Below, in pieces: positions 9,284 to 18,150 of a DNA stretch of 64,000 nucleotides. The translations under genes and the position numbers were made by a program. Positions within the stretch are counted from its first letter, which is position 1. Each line of letters begins with the position of its first letter. Source of the stretch: Corynebacterium imitans (GTDB lineage Bacteria; Actinomycetota; Actinomycetes; Mycobacteriales; Mycobacteriaceae); the NCBI RefSeq assembly GCF_000739455.1, contig NZ_CP009211.1, positions 310,001-374,000 on the forward strand, in the 5' to 3' direction. Under the pieces are notes generated by a model. It made no database searches, had not been told where the DNA came from, and worked only from the letters and a program-made list of their open reading frames with translations.

Positions 9284-12200
9284 ATGCGTATTCCGTTTAA
9301 AACTCTGACCGCCGTGGTCAGCGCTTCCGCGCTGGCTCTGGCGAGTCTCCCCACAGCTTCCGCCGCACCGGCAGAGCAGAACTTTAACGGCAAAGAGTCC
9401 TGTGTGACCCTTGATGCTAAAGGCAACTTGGTGCACGTCCCGCAGCCGGGGGATTGCACCCAGTTTGGCAAGGGCGGGCAGGGCAACACCGACGCCCAGG
9501 CCCGCAACGTGATCTTCATCCTGGGCGATGGCATGGGCCACCAGGAGATCACCGCAGCGCGTAACTACCTCAAGGGTGCGAACGGCCGCTTCGAGGGCCT
9601 GGACGAGCTGACGGCTTCGGGTGCGTACACCACCTTCGCCGTCTCCCAGGAGGGCAAGCGCCAGTACGTGACCGACTCGGCGGCGTCCGCCACCGGCTGG
9701 TCCACCGGCGCGAAGACCTACAACGGTGCGCTCTCTGTCGACGCGGCGGGCACACCGCACGAGAACCTGATTGAGATGGCGAAGAACGCCGGCATGCGCA
9801 CCGGCAACGTCTCCACCGCCGAGATCCAGGACGCCACGCCGGGCGCGATGCACTCGCACATTTCCCAGCGCGGCTACTACGCGCCGTCGGGCGAGAAGAA
9901 GGTCGTGCAGGGCAAGGAGGCGCGTGAGAACGGCGGCCTGGGCTCGATCTCCGAGCAGATCATCGACACCCGCGCGGACCTCACCCTTGGCGGCGGCCGC
10001 AAGTACTTCGACACCGAGGTGCAGGCGGGCGGCGAGAACCGTAACCCCTTCCTCACCGAGAAGCACGACGGCGGCGCGGAGTGGGAAGCCGGCAAGACTG
10101 TGCGCGAGAACGCGGAGGCCAAGGGCTACACCATCGTCGATGACAAGGCTGGCCTCGACGCGATCACCGTGGCTAACCAGGACGCGCCGGTCCTCGGCCT
10201 GTTCAACGACGGCAACATGACCCGCCGCTACGAGCAGACCGTCCCGGGCAACGCCACCGACAAGGAGCCGGAGACCTGCACCCCGCAGGACACCGGCAAC
10301 GAGCCTACGGCGGCGGAGATGACGAAGAAGGCAATCGAGCTTCTCGACGACCCCTCGTCCGACAAGGGCTTCTTCCTCCAGGTGGAGTCTGCCTCCATCG
10401 ACAAGGCGGACCACGCCGCTGACGCCTGCGGCATGATCGGTGAGACGGAGCAGATCGACGAGGTCATCAAGGAAGCCCTCGACTTTGCCAAGAAGGACAA
10501 GAACACGCTCATCGTGGTCACGGCTGACCACGCACACACCGCAGAGATCGTGCCGGACGGCCGTCCGTCGGTATCCGCAGTGACCCGTCTGAAGTCGCAG
10601 AAGGATGGCGGCGCGGTGATGTCCGTCGGCTTCGGCACCCAGCCGTGGTCCATCAATGAAAGCGGCGAGCTGGAGACCAAGTCGATGATGCACACCGGCA
10701 CCCAGGTGCGCATCGCTGGCTTCGGCCCGGGCTCCGAGAACGTCAACGGTCAGCTCGACCAGACTGACGCTTTCTACGTCATGGCGAACGCGCTCGGCCT
10801 CAACGGCGGCACCGAGGGCGGTCAGGATCCGTGGGAGATCAACAAGGGTAACAAGGTCATGTCGCTGGCTACCCGCTCCAAGGCGAAGCCGGGCGACCAG
10901 CTGTGCTACCTCGTCTCTGAAGGTGCCGCACCGAAGGTCGGCGACTGCGCCCAGTTCGGCACCGCCGGTCAGGGCATCGATAACGCGAAGGCGAAGAACG
11001 TTGTGCTGCTGATTGGCGACGGCACGGGAGACTCCGAAATCACTGCCGCCCGCAACTACCTGAAGGGTTCCGCGGGCCGCTTCGACGGCCTGGACAACCT
11101 GGACTACACCGGCTACCTGACCACCTTCTCCCTGGACAAGGAGACCGGCCTGCCGAACTACGTCCCGGATTCCGCCGCGACCGGCACCGCCTGGAACTCT
11201 GGCGTGAAGGCCTACAATGGCGCGATTGGCGTCGATAGCAAGGGCAAGCCGGTTGCTACCCTCGGCGAGCTGGCCAAGGCGAAGGGCATGAAGATCGGTA
11301 ACGTCTCCACTGCGGAGATCCAGGACGCCACCCCGGCGGCCTTTGCCGCACACGCGCTTGATCGCTCCTACTACGCGCCGTCTGGTGATAAGAAGGTGGC
11401 GCAGGGCGAGCAGCTGCGCGAGAACGGCGGCCTCGGCTCCATCTCGGAGCAGATCGTCGACCTGCGCGCCGACGTCACTCTCGGCGGCGGCATGAAGTAC
11501 TTCAACACCGAGGTCGTGCAGGGCGGCCAGTGGGGCGAGGACGGCAACACCTGGACCGCAGGCAAGACGGTGCTGGAGAACGCGAAGGACAACGGCTACC
11601 AGGTCGCGACCAATCTTTCCGAGCTCAACGCCGTTGACAAGGCAGACGCAGAAAAGCCGGTGCTGGGCCTGTTCTCCGAGGGCAACATGCCGCGTACGCT
11701 GAACCAGTCCATCCCGACCACCGACGGCGGCGACATGGCTCCGGCGACGTGTGTGGCAAACCCGGAGTTCACCGCGGAGACCCCGCGTCTGGCAGACATG
11801 ACCACCAAGGCGCTGGAGCTGCTGCAGAATGACAAGGGCTTCCTGCTCCAGGTCGAGTCCGCCTCCCCGGATAAGGCCGACCACGACGCAGACGCCTGCG
11901 GCCTGATCGGCGAGGTTGGCCAGCTCGACGAGGCCGTCCAGGCCGTGCAGCAGTGGGTGGAGAAGACCGGTGAGGAAACCCTCATCGTCGCGACCGCAGA
12001 TCACGCACACACCGCGCAGATCACCTACGAGGACAGCAACACCGCTGGCCGCGTGACCCAGCTGACCACGGTCGAAGGCTCCACCATGGCGGTCAACTTC
12101 GCCACCTCTAAGACCAACGAGGACGAGGACGCCCTCGGCGGCCAGCAGCACACCGGTGCCCAGCTGCGCGTCGCAGCTTCCGGCCCGGGTGCGGCCAACC

Positions 12201-12463
12201 TGACCGGCCAGATCGACCAGACTGACCTCTTCTTCGCCAGCCTGAACGCGCTCGGCATCGACCCGATCAACCACAACCTCACCTTCGAGAACAAGATGAA
12301 GCAGGCCGACGAGCAGCCGGGTACCACCACTGGCTCCTCTGCCGAGTCGCCGTGGCTGATCGCGTTGCTGACCATCGCGGGTCTGGCGGGCCTGCTGTCC
12401 CTGATCGCCCTGCTGCTGCCGCAGCATGTAGATAGGGTGCTCGGCCCGATCGCCAAGTTCTAA
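9284..12463 (+). CDS. Secreted tandem alkaline phosphatase (two PhoA domains fused)
   Basis: About 1,059 residues: a signal peptide (MRIPFKTLTA... ASAAPAEQ), two complete PhoA-family catalytic domains in tandem, and a C-terminal hydrophobic helix with a short basic tail (VDRVLGPIAKF). Each domain has the metal-site start (IFILGDGMG; VLLIGDGTG), the nucleophile motif DSAA with the catalytic Ser (TDSAASATGW; PDSAATGTAW), a QVESAS metal motif and TADHAHTA. The enzyme should hydrolyse phosphomonoesters outside the membrane, with zinc and magnesium. The ATG at 9284 is chosen because GAAGGA precedes it and the signal peptide begins there; an in-frame start 81 bases upstream is less likely. PhoA is normally a single domain, so the fusion is unusual. 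It converges on the next gene. Confidence 0.9.
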   Translation: MRIPFKTLTAVVSASALALASLPTASAAPAEQNFNGKESCVTLDAKGNLVHVPQPGDCTQFGKGGQGNTDAQARNVIFILGDGMGHQEITAARNYLKGANGRFEGLDELTASGAYTTFAVSQEGKRQYVTDSAASATGWSTGAKTYNGALSVDAAGTPHENLIEMAKNAGMRTGNVSTAEIQDATPGAMHSHISQRGYYAPSGEKKVVQGKEARENGGLGSISEQIIDTRADLTLGGGRKYFDTEVQAGGENRNPFLTEKHDGGAEWEAGKTVRENAEAKGYTIVDDKAGLDAITVANQDAPVLGLFNDGNMTRRYEQTVPGNATDKEPETCTPQDTGNEPTAAEMTKKAIELLDDPSSDKGFFLQVESASIDKADHAADACGMIGETEQIDEVIKEALDFAKKDKNTLIVVTADHAHTAEIVPDGRPSVSAVTRLKSQKDGGAVMSVGFGTQPWSINESGELETKSMMHTGTQVRIAGFGPGSENVNGQLDQTDAFYVMANALGLNGGTEGGQDPWEINKGNKVMSLATRSKAKPGDQLCYLVSEGAAPKVGDCAQFGTAGQGIDNAKAKNVVLLIGDGTGDSEITAARNYLKGSAGRFDGLDNLDYTGYLTTFSLDKETGLPNYVPDSAATGTAWNSGVKAYNGAIGVDSKGKPVATLGELAKAKGMKIGNVSTAEIQDATPAAFAAHALDRSYYAPSGDKKVAQGEQLRENGGLGSISEQIVDLRADVTLGGGMKYFNTEVVQGGQWGEDGNTWTAGKTVLENAKDNGYQVATNLSELNAVDKADAEKPVLGLFSEGNMPRTLNQSIPTTDGGDMAPATCVANPEFTAETPRLADMTTKALELLQNDKGFLLQVESASPDKADHDADACGLIGEVGQLDEAVQAVQQWVEKTGEETLIVATADHAHTAQITYEDSNTAGRVTQLTTVEGSTMAVNFATSKTNEDEDALGGQQHTGAQLRVAASGPGAANLTGQIDQTDLFFASLNALGIDPINHNLTFENKMKQADEQPGTTTGSSAESPWLIALLTIAGLAGLLSLIALLLPQHVDRVLGPIAKF

Positions 12464-12470
12464 GCGCTAC

Positions 12471-13184
12471 TTACTTGCCCAGCATCGGTAGCTTCGGCAG
12501 CTTCAGGCCGAGCTGTGGCAGGGTAAGCAGCCCGAGCAGCGCCAACAGCGCTGCGACGACCCCACCGATGATGGCTGGAACGTTCAGATCTGGCTTCGCG
12601 GTGGGGTATTCCACATTCGCCTGGGTGCCCTTGGCGCAGGCTGCGGCAGCGGCGACGTCGGCGTCGCTAAGCTGCATCTGCTTGATCGCGATCTTCCCGG
12701 CAGGCGTGGTCGACCAGGCGTCGTACAGTGCGGCGTCGCTCTTCGCTACAGCGAAGGGCAGCTCGAGGGGCTTCGTCTCGGGGCCGACGTGCCAGGAATC
12801 CGTGTTGATGTCCTCCAGCGTGCGCTCCGTCGTCGGCTGGGTCTCCTTCAGCGTCTTCTGCGCGCTCGCGTACTTCTCAACGAGCTGGGCCGGCAGCACC
12901 TTGGTCCAGTCAGCCTCCTCGCCCTTGAGTGCCTTCTCGTTTTCCGCGATGACGCCGGGGTAGACGGACTCGACTGCGGCGACGAAATCGCGGGCTTGCT
13001 CGTGCTCGCCGATGGCCTTTGACTCGTCGAAAAGCGAGGAGATGAACTGCTTCTCGCCGGCAGTGAGGCTGACCGCACAGGTGCCGTCTTTGTCCTTCTC
13101 GGCGACGGTTGCGGCATGCGCGGGTGTGGCGAATGCGGAAAGCGCGATCGCGGATGCGGCGACGCAAGCGGTGAGACGTTTCAT
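12471..13184 (-). CDS. Secreted protein of unknown function with C-terminal hydrophobic tail
   Basis: A protein of 237 residues with a clear signal peptide (MKRLTACVAASAIA... AHAATVA), a mostly helical, Glu/Lys-rich middle with two Cys residues, and a C-terminal membrane-like helix (IIGGVVAALLALLGLL) followed by a short Pro/Leu/Lys tail ending PMLGK. The start at 13184 has a strong AGGAGG just upstream; a longer in-frame start to 13640 would run through antisense menE sequence and is rejected. It ends 8 bases from the convergent tandem phosphatase, and its tail design (helix plus short basic end) resembles that protein's. I do not recognise the family. A mycomembrane or plasma-membrane anchored role is inference. 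Confidence 0.75.
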   Translation of the reverse strand: MKRLTACVAASAIALSAFATPAHAATVAEKDKDGTCAVSLTAGEKQFISSLFDESKAIGEHEQARDFVAAVESVYPGVIAENEKALKGEEADWTKVLPAQLVEKYASAQKTLKETQPTTERTLEDINTDSWHVGPETKPLELPFAVAKSDAALYDAWSTTPAGKIAIKQMQLSDADVAAAAACAKGTQANVEYPTAKPDLNVPAIIGGVVAALLALLGLLTLPQLGLKLPKLPMLGK

Positions 13185-13279
13185 GGTGTCCTCCTTGGGT
13201 GAGGGATGGGTATGTACAGCCCAAAGTGTGCAGGACACCGTGTTGCGAGAGCGTAAACGCGGAAAAACTAGCGGAAAAA

Positions 13280-14428
13280 CTAGCGCCCGCCGAAGAGCTC
13301 CGCCACCGCCGCGCGATCCACCTTGCCCGGGCCCAGCTGGGGGAGTGCGGGGATGGGGCGCAGCTCCTTTGGCACCTGCCAGCGGGGCAGGTCCTCGAAC
13401 GCGTCCATCAGCTCGGCGACTGACGCGGAGCCGGTGTAGGCGGCGCAGATGCGCTGGCCGAAGCGCTCGTCGGGCACGCCGACGACGCAGGCACCGGTCA
13501 CGCCGGGCTGGGCAAGCAGGAAGTGCTCGAGCACCTCCGGTTGCAGCTTGAAGCCCCCGGAGGAGATCACGTTGTCCAGGCGGCCCTCGACGGTAAGGGT
13601 GCCGCCATCGATGTGGCCGGCGTCGGAGGTAGTGAACCACTGCTGGCCGTCGGCGTCAGTGGTAAAGGGGTTCGGCTCCACGCGGCCGCGGTAGCCCTTG
13701 GCCACCATCGGGCCGCCAAGGATAATGCGGCCCCCGTCGACGCGTACGCGCGCGCCCGCGATCGGGGTGCCGTCGTAGACGCAGCCGCCCGCGGTTTCCG
13801 AGGAGCCGTAGGTGGTCACCACGTTGATGCGCAGCTTGCGCGCGGAATCCAAAAGGCGCGGGTTGGTGGCGGCGCCGCCGACGAGGACGGCGGTGAAGCG
13901 TCGTAAAGCATCGATGCCCTGCAGGCTCGAGGTGGCCTTGGCCAGCTGGTGGGGCGAGATGGCGGTGTAGCAGCGCTCGCCGGTCGCCGCGAGCTCCTCG
14001 GCGCGCTCGGCGAACTGGTTGATGCTGAAGCCGTGGGAAAGATCCAGGTAGGCGGGCTCGACACCCGCGACCATGCTACGTACCAGCACCAGGATGCCCG
14101 CGATGTAGGCGGCGGGCATGGAAAGCAGCCACTGACCCTGGCCGCCGAGTGCCTGGTGGGTCGCGTCCGCGCTGGAAATGAGGTTTGCCGCGGTGAGTAG
14201 GGCACCCTTGGGGCGGCCCGTGGACCCGGAGGTGGCGACGACAAGCGCCACGTCATCGTCGATAGGCTGGCCCACGCCCTGCGTGTTGCGCAGCAGGTCC
14301 GCGCGCGTCGGGTCGTCGGCGGGCACGGGCAAAAGCGCGCGCTGGCCGGTGAGCGCCTCCTCGAGGGCGGGCATAATCGCCAGCGGGTTTGCGGGGTCGA
14401 CGGGCAGGATCTCAAGGCGCTTGGTCAC
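13280..14428 (-). CDS. menE: O-succinylbenzoate-CoA ligase MenE
   Basis: Adenylate-forming enzyme of 382 residues that activates o-succinylbenzoate with ATP and CoA in menaquinone synthesis. It has the AMP-binding P-loop-like motif (ATSGSTGRPKGA), TTYGSSETAGG, the hinge region with TSDAGHID and GRLDNVISSGG, and the C-terminal catalytic Lys in GPGKVDRAAV. It is shorter than the ~480 residues of many MenE proteins, with a reduced N-terminal region; this fits compact actinobacterial versions. Its start faces the AAA ATPase gene across a 67-base gap that holds a 41-bp palindrome, so both promoters may be under one control site. Confidence 0.92.
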   Translation of the reverse strand: MTKRLEILPVDPANPLAIMPALEEALTGQRALLPVPADDPTRADLLRNTQGVGQPIDDDVALVVATSGSTGRPKGALLTAANLISSADATHQALGGQGQWLLSMPAAYIAGILVLVRSMVAGVEPAYLDLSHGFSINQFAERAEELAATGERCYTAISPHQLAKATSSLQGIDALRRFTAVLVGGAATNPRLLDSARKLRINVVTTYGSSETAGGCVYDGTPIAGARVRVDGGRIILGGPMVAKGYRGRVEPNPFTTDADGQQWFTTSDAGHIDGGTLTVEGRLDNVISSGGFKLQPEVLEHFLLAQPGVTGACVVGVPDERFGQRICAAYTGSASVAELMDAFEDLPRWQVPKELRPIPALPQLGPGKVDRAAVAELFGGR

Positions 14429-14447
14429 GGAAATAGCCTAGCAGTGC

Positions 14448-14488
14448 TTATACCTCTTTATGACTCGGCGAGTCATAAAGAGGTATAA
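14448..14488. promoter_or_regulatory. 41-bp perfect palindrome between menE and AAA ATPase gene
   Basis: Two perfect 20-base inverted arms are centred on G14468: left arm TTATACCTCTTTATGACTCG, right arm its exact complement. It fills most of the intergenic space and lies 20 bases from the menE start and 8 bases from the ATPase ATG at 14496. Both strands contain the same TATA-like segments, so it could be a bidirectional operator/promoter. The ATPase has a winged-helix-like C-terminus, so autoregulation is a possibility (inference). Confidence 0.7.
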
Positions 14489-14495
14489 AGGTGGC

Positions 14496-15644
14496 ATGCA
14501 GCCCAGCCCGTACACCCCAGGCGAAATCGCGCCCGAAGTCTTCGGCCGCGAGCAGATCCTTGAAGACATCCGCCGCGACCTCGCCTTCATCATCGTCGAG
14601 CCGCGCTTTGTCGGCCGCATCCAAGTCTTCGCCGGCCCGCGCGGCGTGGGCAAAACGAGCCTCCTGCGCGCCGCGCAAGCCGACGCCGCGGCCAAGGGCT
14701 TCGACACGCTCTGGGTCACCGCGGGCGACGGGCCGCTGCTCGGGGCGCTCGTGGAAGCGCTCGAAGAGGTCTCCAGCACCTGGCAGGGCTCGCTTGTCGA
14801 CGCCCTGCGCACCCTCATTACTTCCGCAAAAGTCGAAGTCGCCGGCGTCTCCGTGAGCGGGACGGCCCCGCGCACGAGCCCGGAGACGGGCAGCCAGGGC
14901 CGCCGGCTGCAAAAACTGCTCGCCGCCGCAGGCGAAGCGGCTCAAGAGCGCTCCCGCGGGCTCGTGCTGTTCATCGACGAGATCCAGAGCGCGGACGCCG
15001 ACGGCATCAAAGCGCTCGCCTACGCCTGGCAACACATGCAGTCCGAGCAGCGCGACCTGCCCATGGCCGCCTACACCGCAGGCCTGAGCCACACCCAGGA
15101 CGTGGTGACGGACGCGGTGAGCTTCGCCGAACGCTTCGGCTACCAGCACCTGCACAACCTCACCCACGCGCAGGCGAGCAACGCGCTGGATAGCCTCGCC
15201 GCGGCGAAGGGGGTCCGCTGGTCCGCCGAGGCACTCGAGGCGGCACTCGGGTTCGCGGGCGGCTACCCCTACTTCATGCAGGTGATCGGTGATGAGGCAT
15301 GGCGCGCCGCCGGCTTCCCCGGTCCCGGCACCGTGTTGGAAGTGCCGCAAGTTGAGGCAGCGGGCGAGGGTTTCAACCAGATGCGCCAGACCTTCTTCCG
15401 CGCCCGCTGGAAGAAGGCCACACCCGCGGAAGCGCGGATGCTGCGCGCCATGGCTGCCACTGGTGAGGCTGTCGGAGACAGGCCTGTCAAACGCAGCGCG
15501 ATCGCCGAGGCAATGGGGCGCGAATCCAACGACCTGAGCATGGCGCGACGCTCCCTGCTAGACAAGGGGCTCATCGACACCTCTAGTTACGGTTACCTGG
15601 AGTTCACCGCGCCGGGTTTCGCCGAGTTCGTGCGGGGGCTGTGA
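14496..15644 (+). CDS. AAA ATPase with C-terminal winged-helix-like region (Orc/Cdc6-like architecture)
   Basis: About 382 residues. Walker A is GPRGVGKT at residues ~47-54 and Walker B is LFIDEIQ at ~163-169; sensor-like segments follow. The last ~70 residues (RSAIAEAMG... LDKGLIDTS... YLEFTAPGFAEFV) resemble a winged-helix DNA-binding fold. This is the layout of stand-alone COG1672/Orc1-like ATPases, whose role is mostly unknown. The ATG at 14496 is chosen because GGTGG precedes it; an in-frame ATG at 14460 lies inside the palindrome and would make the operator part of the coding region. The histidine kinase gene begins 3 bases after the stop, so co-transcription is likely. Confidence 0.75.
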   Translation: MQPSPYTPGEIAPEVFGREQILEDIRRDLAFIIVEPRFVGRIQVFAGPRGVGKTSLLRAAQADAAAKGFDTLWVTAGDGPLLGALVEALEEVSSTWQGSLVDALRTLITSAKVEVAGVSVSGTAPRTSPETGSQGRRLQKLLAAAGEAAQERSRGLVLFIDEIQSADADGIKALAYAWQHMQSEQRDLPMAAYTAGLSHTQDVVTDAVSFAERFGYQHLHNLTHAQASNALDSLAAAKGVRWSAEALEAALGFAGGYPYFMQVIGDEAWRAAGFPGPGTVLEVPQVEAAGEGFNQMRQTFFRARWKKATPAEARMLRAMAATGEAVGDRPVKRSAIAEAMGRESNDLSMARRSLLDKGLIDTSSYGYLEFTAPGFAEFVRGL

Positions 15645-15647
15645 GCG

Positions 15648-16739
15648 GTGCGGTGGCGTACGGTCGACGCAGTGCTCGCCGCACCTGCCGCAGTGCTGGC
15701 GCTGGTATACACCGTCGGCGCGTGTGCGGACCCGAGCGACGTGTTCGGGTGGGCGCAAGCTTTGTTGTCCTGGGGTTTCGTCGCGGCGTTCGGGGCGTTG
15801 CGGGCGCGGGTGAGGTGGGCGTCGGCAAGCATGATTGCCCTGAACGCGACCTGGTCGGCGGTGTGGATGCTCGCGCCGATCAACCTGGGCTACACGGTGT
15901 GGGTGCTCGCCGTGCCGGTCGCCGTGTTCGTCGCGCGGAGGTTTGCGGGCGGGCGCTTCGCTTACGGCGTGCTTGCCGCGGCGATGGCGTGGTCCTTTGC
16001 CTCGCCGTTTATGTGGACGTGGGACGAGAGTCTTGTCCTGTTCTACCGGCGCGGGATCGACTGGGGGCTCACGCTTGCGGCGCATTGGGCGGTGTGCGCG
16101 GTGGCGTATTTGGTGGCGGCGAATCTGGCGCAAGAGGATCGGGCCAAGCGGGAGCGGCTACACAAGGCGCGCGAGGATGAGCGGCTGGCCATTGCCGGCG
16201 ATGTGCACGACCTTCTGGGGCACACGCTCACGCTGATCAAGGTGCAGGCCAACGCGGGGCTCGCGGCGGGCAACGAGCGCGAAACGCTGACGCAGATCAG
16301 CCAAGAGGCGGGTGCTGCGCTTGCAGACATGCGACAGCTCGTGCGGGGTCTGCGCGACGGGGGCGTAGTGCTCTCGCCGACCGCTGGCGCTGAGGAGCTG
16401 CCAGAGCTTCTGCGCCGCTTCCAGGAGGCGGGGGTCAACGTGTCGCTTGAGGGCACCCTGCCGCAGGTCCCCGCCGTGAGCAGCGTGGCTGCTTACCGCA
16501 TCGTCGCCGAAGCCGTGACCAACGCCGCGCGCCACCAACAGGACCCGGAGGTGCGTGTGCGAGTCGATGCGGGGCAGCGGTGCACCGTGACCATCACCTC
16601 GACCGGGCCGATCCGTCCACGGCCCGGCACCGGCACAGGCCTCGAGGGCTGCCGCGAGCGCGCGGCGAGCACGGGTGGCACGCTTGAGACCATGCAGCAC
16701 GGAAACACCTTTATTGTGCGCGCGGAGCTGGGCCGATGA
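15648..16739 (+). CDS. NarL-family sensor histidine kinase
   Basis: A protein of 363 residues starting with GTG. The N-terminal ~160 residues form about five or six membrane helices with no large extracellular domain. This is followed by a HisKA_3 dimerisation box, GDVHDLLGHT, with His187 as the likely phosphorylation site, and an HATPase domain (EAVTNAARH; GTGLEGCRERA). The stimulus is unknown; intramembrane sensing is inferred from the absence of a large sensor domain. The stop overlaps the start of the response regulator by 4 bases, so the two form a cognate pair, and an ABC exporter follows as the probable target or partner. Confidence 0.9.
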   Translation: MRWRTVDAVLAAPAAVLALVYTVGACADPSDVFGWAQALLSWGFVAAFGALRARVRWASASMIALNATWSAVWMLAPINLGYTVWVLAVPVAVFVARRFAGGRFAYGVLAAAMAWSFASPFMWTWDESLVLFYRRGIDWGLTLAAHWAVCAVAYLVAANLAQEDRAKRERLHKAREDERLAIAGDVHDLLGHTLTLIKVQANAGLAAGNERETLTQISQEAGAALADMRQLVRGLRDGGVVLSPTAGAEELPELLRRFQEAGVNVSLEGTLPQVPAVSSVAAYRIVAEAVTNAARHQQDPEVRVRVDAGQRCTVTITSTGPIRPRPGTGTGLEGCRERAASTGGTLETMQHGNTFIVRAELGR

Positions 16740-17386
16740 TTCGCATCTTGCTTGCCGACGACCAACTGCTCCTCCTCTCCGCCCTGTCCACCATCCTCTC
16801 CACGCAGCCGGATATGGAGGTGGTTGCCACAGCAAAGGACGGGGCCCAAGCGGTGGAGCAAGCGCGGGCGCACCGCATCGACGTGGCGGTGATGGATATT
16901 CGCATGCCGGTGCTCGACGGGATCGCGGCGGCGTCGGAAATCCTGCCCTTGGGCACGCGTGTGATGATGCTGACCACGTTTGACGACGACGCGCTGATCC
17001 AGTCCGCCATCGCCGCCGGCGTCCACGGCTTCCTGCTCAAAGACGCTGACCCGGAGGTGCTCGCGGACGCGGTACGCACCGTCGCGAGTGGCGAGTCCGT
17101 CCTGGCCAGCGGGGTAACGGGGCGTGTGATGCAGTGGGCGCGCGAAGGGGCAGGCGAGCCTCCGGCCAGGGCACAGATCGACGGGCTCACCGCCCGCGAG
17201 CTGGACGTGCTCGCCGAGGTCGGCCGCGGGGCAACCAACGCCGAGATTGCGCAGCAGTTGTACATCGCGGAGACCACCGTGAAAACGCACGTGTCCAGCC
17301 TGCTGTCCAAATTAGGCGCGCGCGACCGGATCGCGCTGGTGCTCATCGCGCAGCGCGCCGGCATCTCCTCCCACGGGAGGAGCTAA
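16736..17386 (+). CDS. NarL/LuxR-family response regulator
   Basis: A protein of 216 residues. The receiver domain has the acidic pair (LLADDQ), phospho-acceptor Asp54 (VMDIRMP), and the conserved Thr and Lys (MLTTF; LLKDAD). The C-terminal LuxR-type helix-turn-helix is clear (LTARELDVLAEVGRG... EIAQQLYIAETTVKTHV). It overlaps the kinase gene by 4 bases and is followed after 53 bases by an ABC transporter ATPase. The likely target is the ABC operon next door, by analogy with other kinase-regulator-exporter clusters; no binding site was identified. Confidence 0.93.
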   Translation: MIRILLADDQLLLLSALSTILSTQPDMEVVATAKDGAQAVEQARAHRIDVAVMDIRMPVLDGIAAASEILPLGTRVMMLTTFDDDALIQSAIAAGVHGFLLKDADPEVLADAVRTVASGESVLASGVTGRVMQWAREGAGEPPARAQIDGLTARELDVLAEVGRGATNAEIAQQLYIAETTVKTHVSSLLSKLGARDRIALVLIAQRAGISSHGRS

Positions 17387-17439
17387 GTTCCGCCCGCGGG
17401 GCGATGTGGCGTCGGCGTCGGGTCGCGAGAATCGGGGGC

Positions 17440-18150
17440 ATGACTTCATCACAGCTGGCCTGCGAGGGCGTGTCCGTTTCCTACGGCAGCCACCGCGTGC
17501 TTACCGACGTCTCCCTGCTCACCACCCCCGGCCGCGTCCACGCCCTGCTCGGGCCCAACGGTGCGGGCAAGTCGACGCTCATGAAGGCCCTGCTCGGGCT
17601 CCTCGCGCCCGACGCCGGCGAGGTCACGCTCATGGGTCAGCCCTTTGCACGGGCGAATCTGCGCCACGTGGGAGCCTCCATCAACGACCCCGCCTTCTAC
17701 AGCCACCTGAGCGCTCGCAACAACCTGCGTGTGCACACCACACTGCTCGGCCTGCCCGAGTCGGAGGCGGACCGCGTTCTGAAACTTGTGGGGCTGCAGG
17801 ACGCGGGTAAGAAGAAGGCGGGCGCGTTCTCCACCGGTATGAAGGGCCGGCTGGCGCTGGCGCAGGCTCTGCTCGGCGAGCCCGAGGTGCTCATTCTCGA
17901 CGAACCCCAGAACGGCCTCGACCCCGAAGGCATCGCCCACCTGCGCGTCTACCTGCGCGAATACGCCGCAGCGGGGCGCACCGTGCTGGTTAGCTCCCAC
18001 CAACTCGGTGAGGTCCTGCACATGGCCGTCGACGCCACCGTCATCGCCGGCGGCGAGGTGCGTTTTGCAGGTGAGCTTGCCGAGCTGGGCCCGAACCTGG
18101 AGGAGTCCTTCTTCCGGCTCACCTCCGACGGGAACGGGGGAGCCCGGTGA
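17440..18150 (+). CDS. ABC transporter ATP-binding protein (exporter type)
   Basis: A protein of 236 residues with Walker A LLGPNGAGKST, a degenerate signature FSTGMKGRLALAQALL in place of LSGGQ, Walker B VLILDEPQNGLDPEG and an H-loop SSHQLGE. The 'S-GMK-RL' signature is typical of peptide or antibiotic exporters related to lantibiotic-immunity and bacitracin-type ATPases. The ATG at 17440 is chosen because the ABC fold starts there; in-frame upstream codons give unrelated sequence. Its stop overlaps the permease start by 4 bases. Substrate unknown; drug, peptide or stress-related export is inferred from the class and the two-component neighbour. Confidence 0.9.
   Translation: MTSSQLACEGVSVSYGSHRVLTDVSLLTTPGRVHALLGPNGAGKSTLMKALLGLLAPDAGEVTLMGQPFARANLRHVGASINDPAFYSHLSARNNLRVHTTLLGLPESEADRVLKLVGLQDAGKKKAGAFSTGMKGRLALAQALLGEPEVLILDEPQNGLDPEGIAHLRVYLREYAAAGRTVLVSSHQLGEVLHMAVDATVIAGGEVRFAGELAELGPNLEESFFRLTSDGNGGAR

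Noticed and set aside
9185..12427. A 1,080-codon minus-strand frame opposite the tandem phosphatase
   Set aside because: The plus strand encodes two intact PhoA domains; the antisense frame is Val/Leu/Arg-rich without motifs.
13185..13640. N-terminal extension of the secreted protein at 12471-13184
   Set aside because: It would cover the 3' end of menE in antisense; the signal peptide and the strong Shine-Dalgarno mark 13184 as the start.
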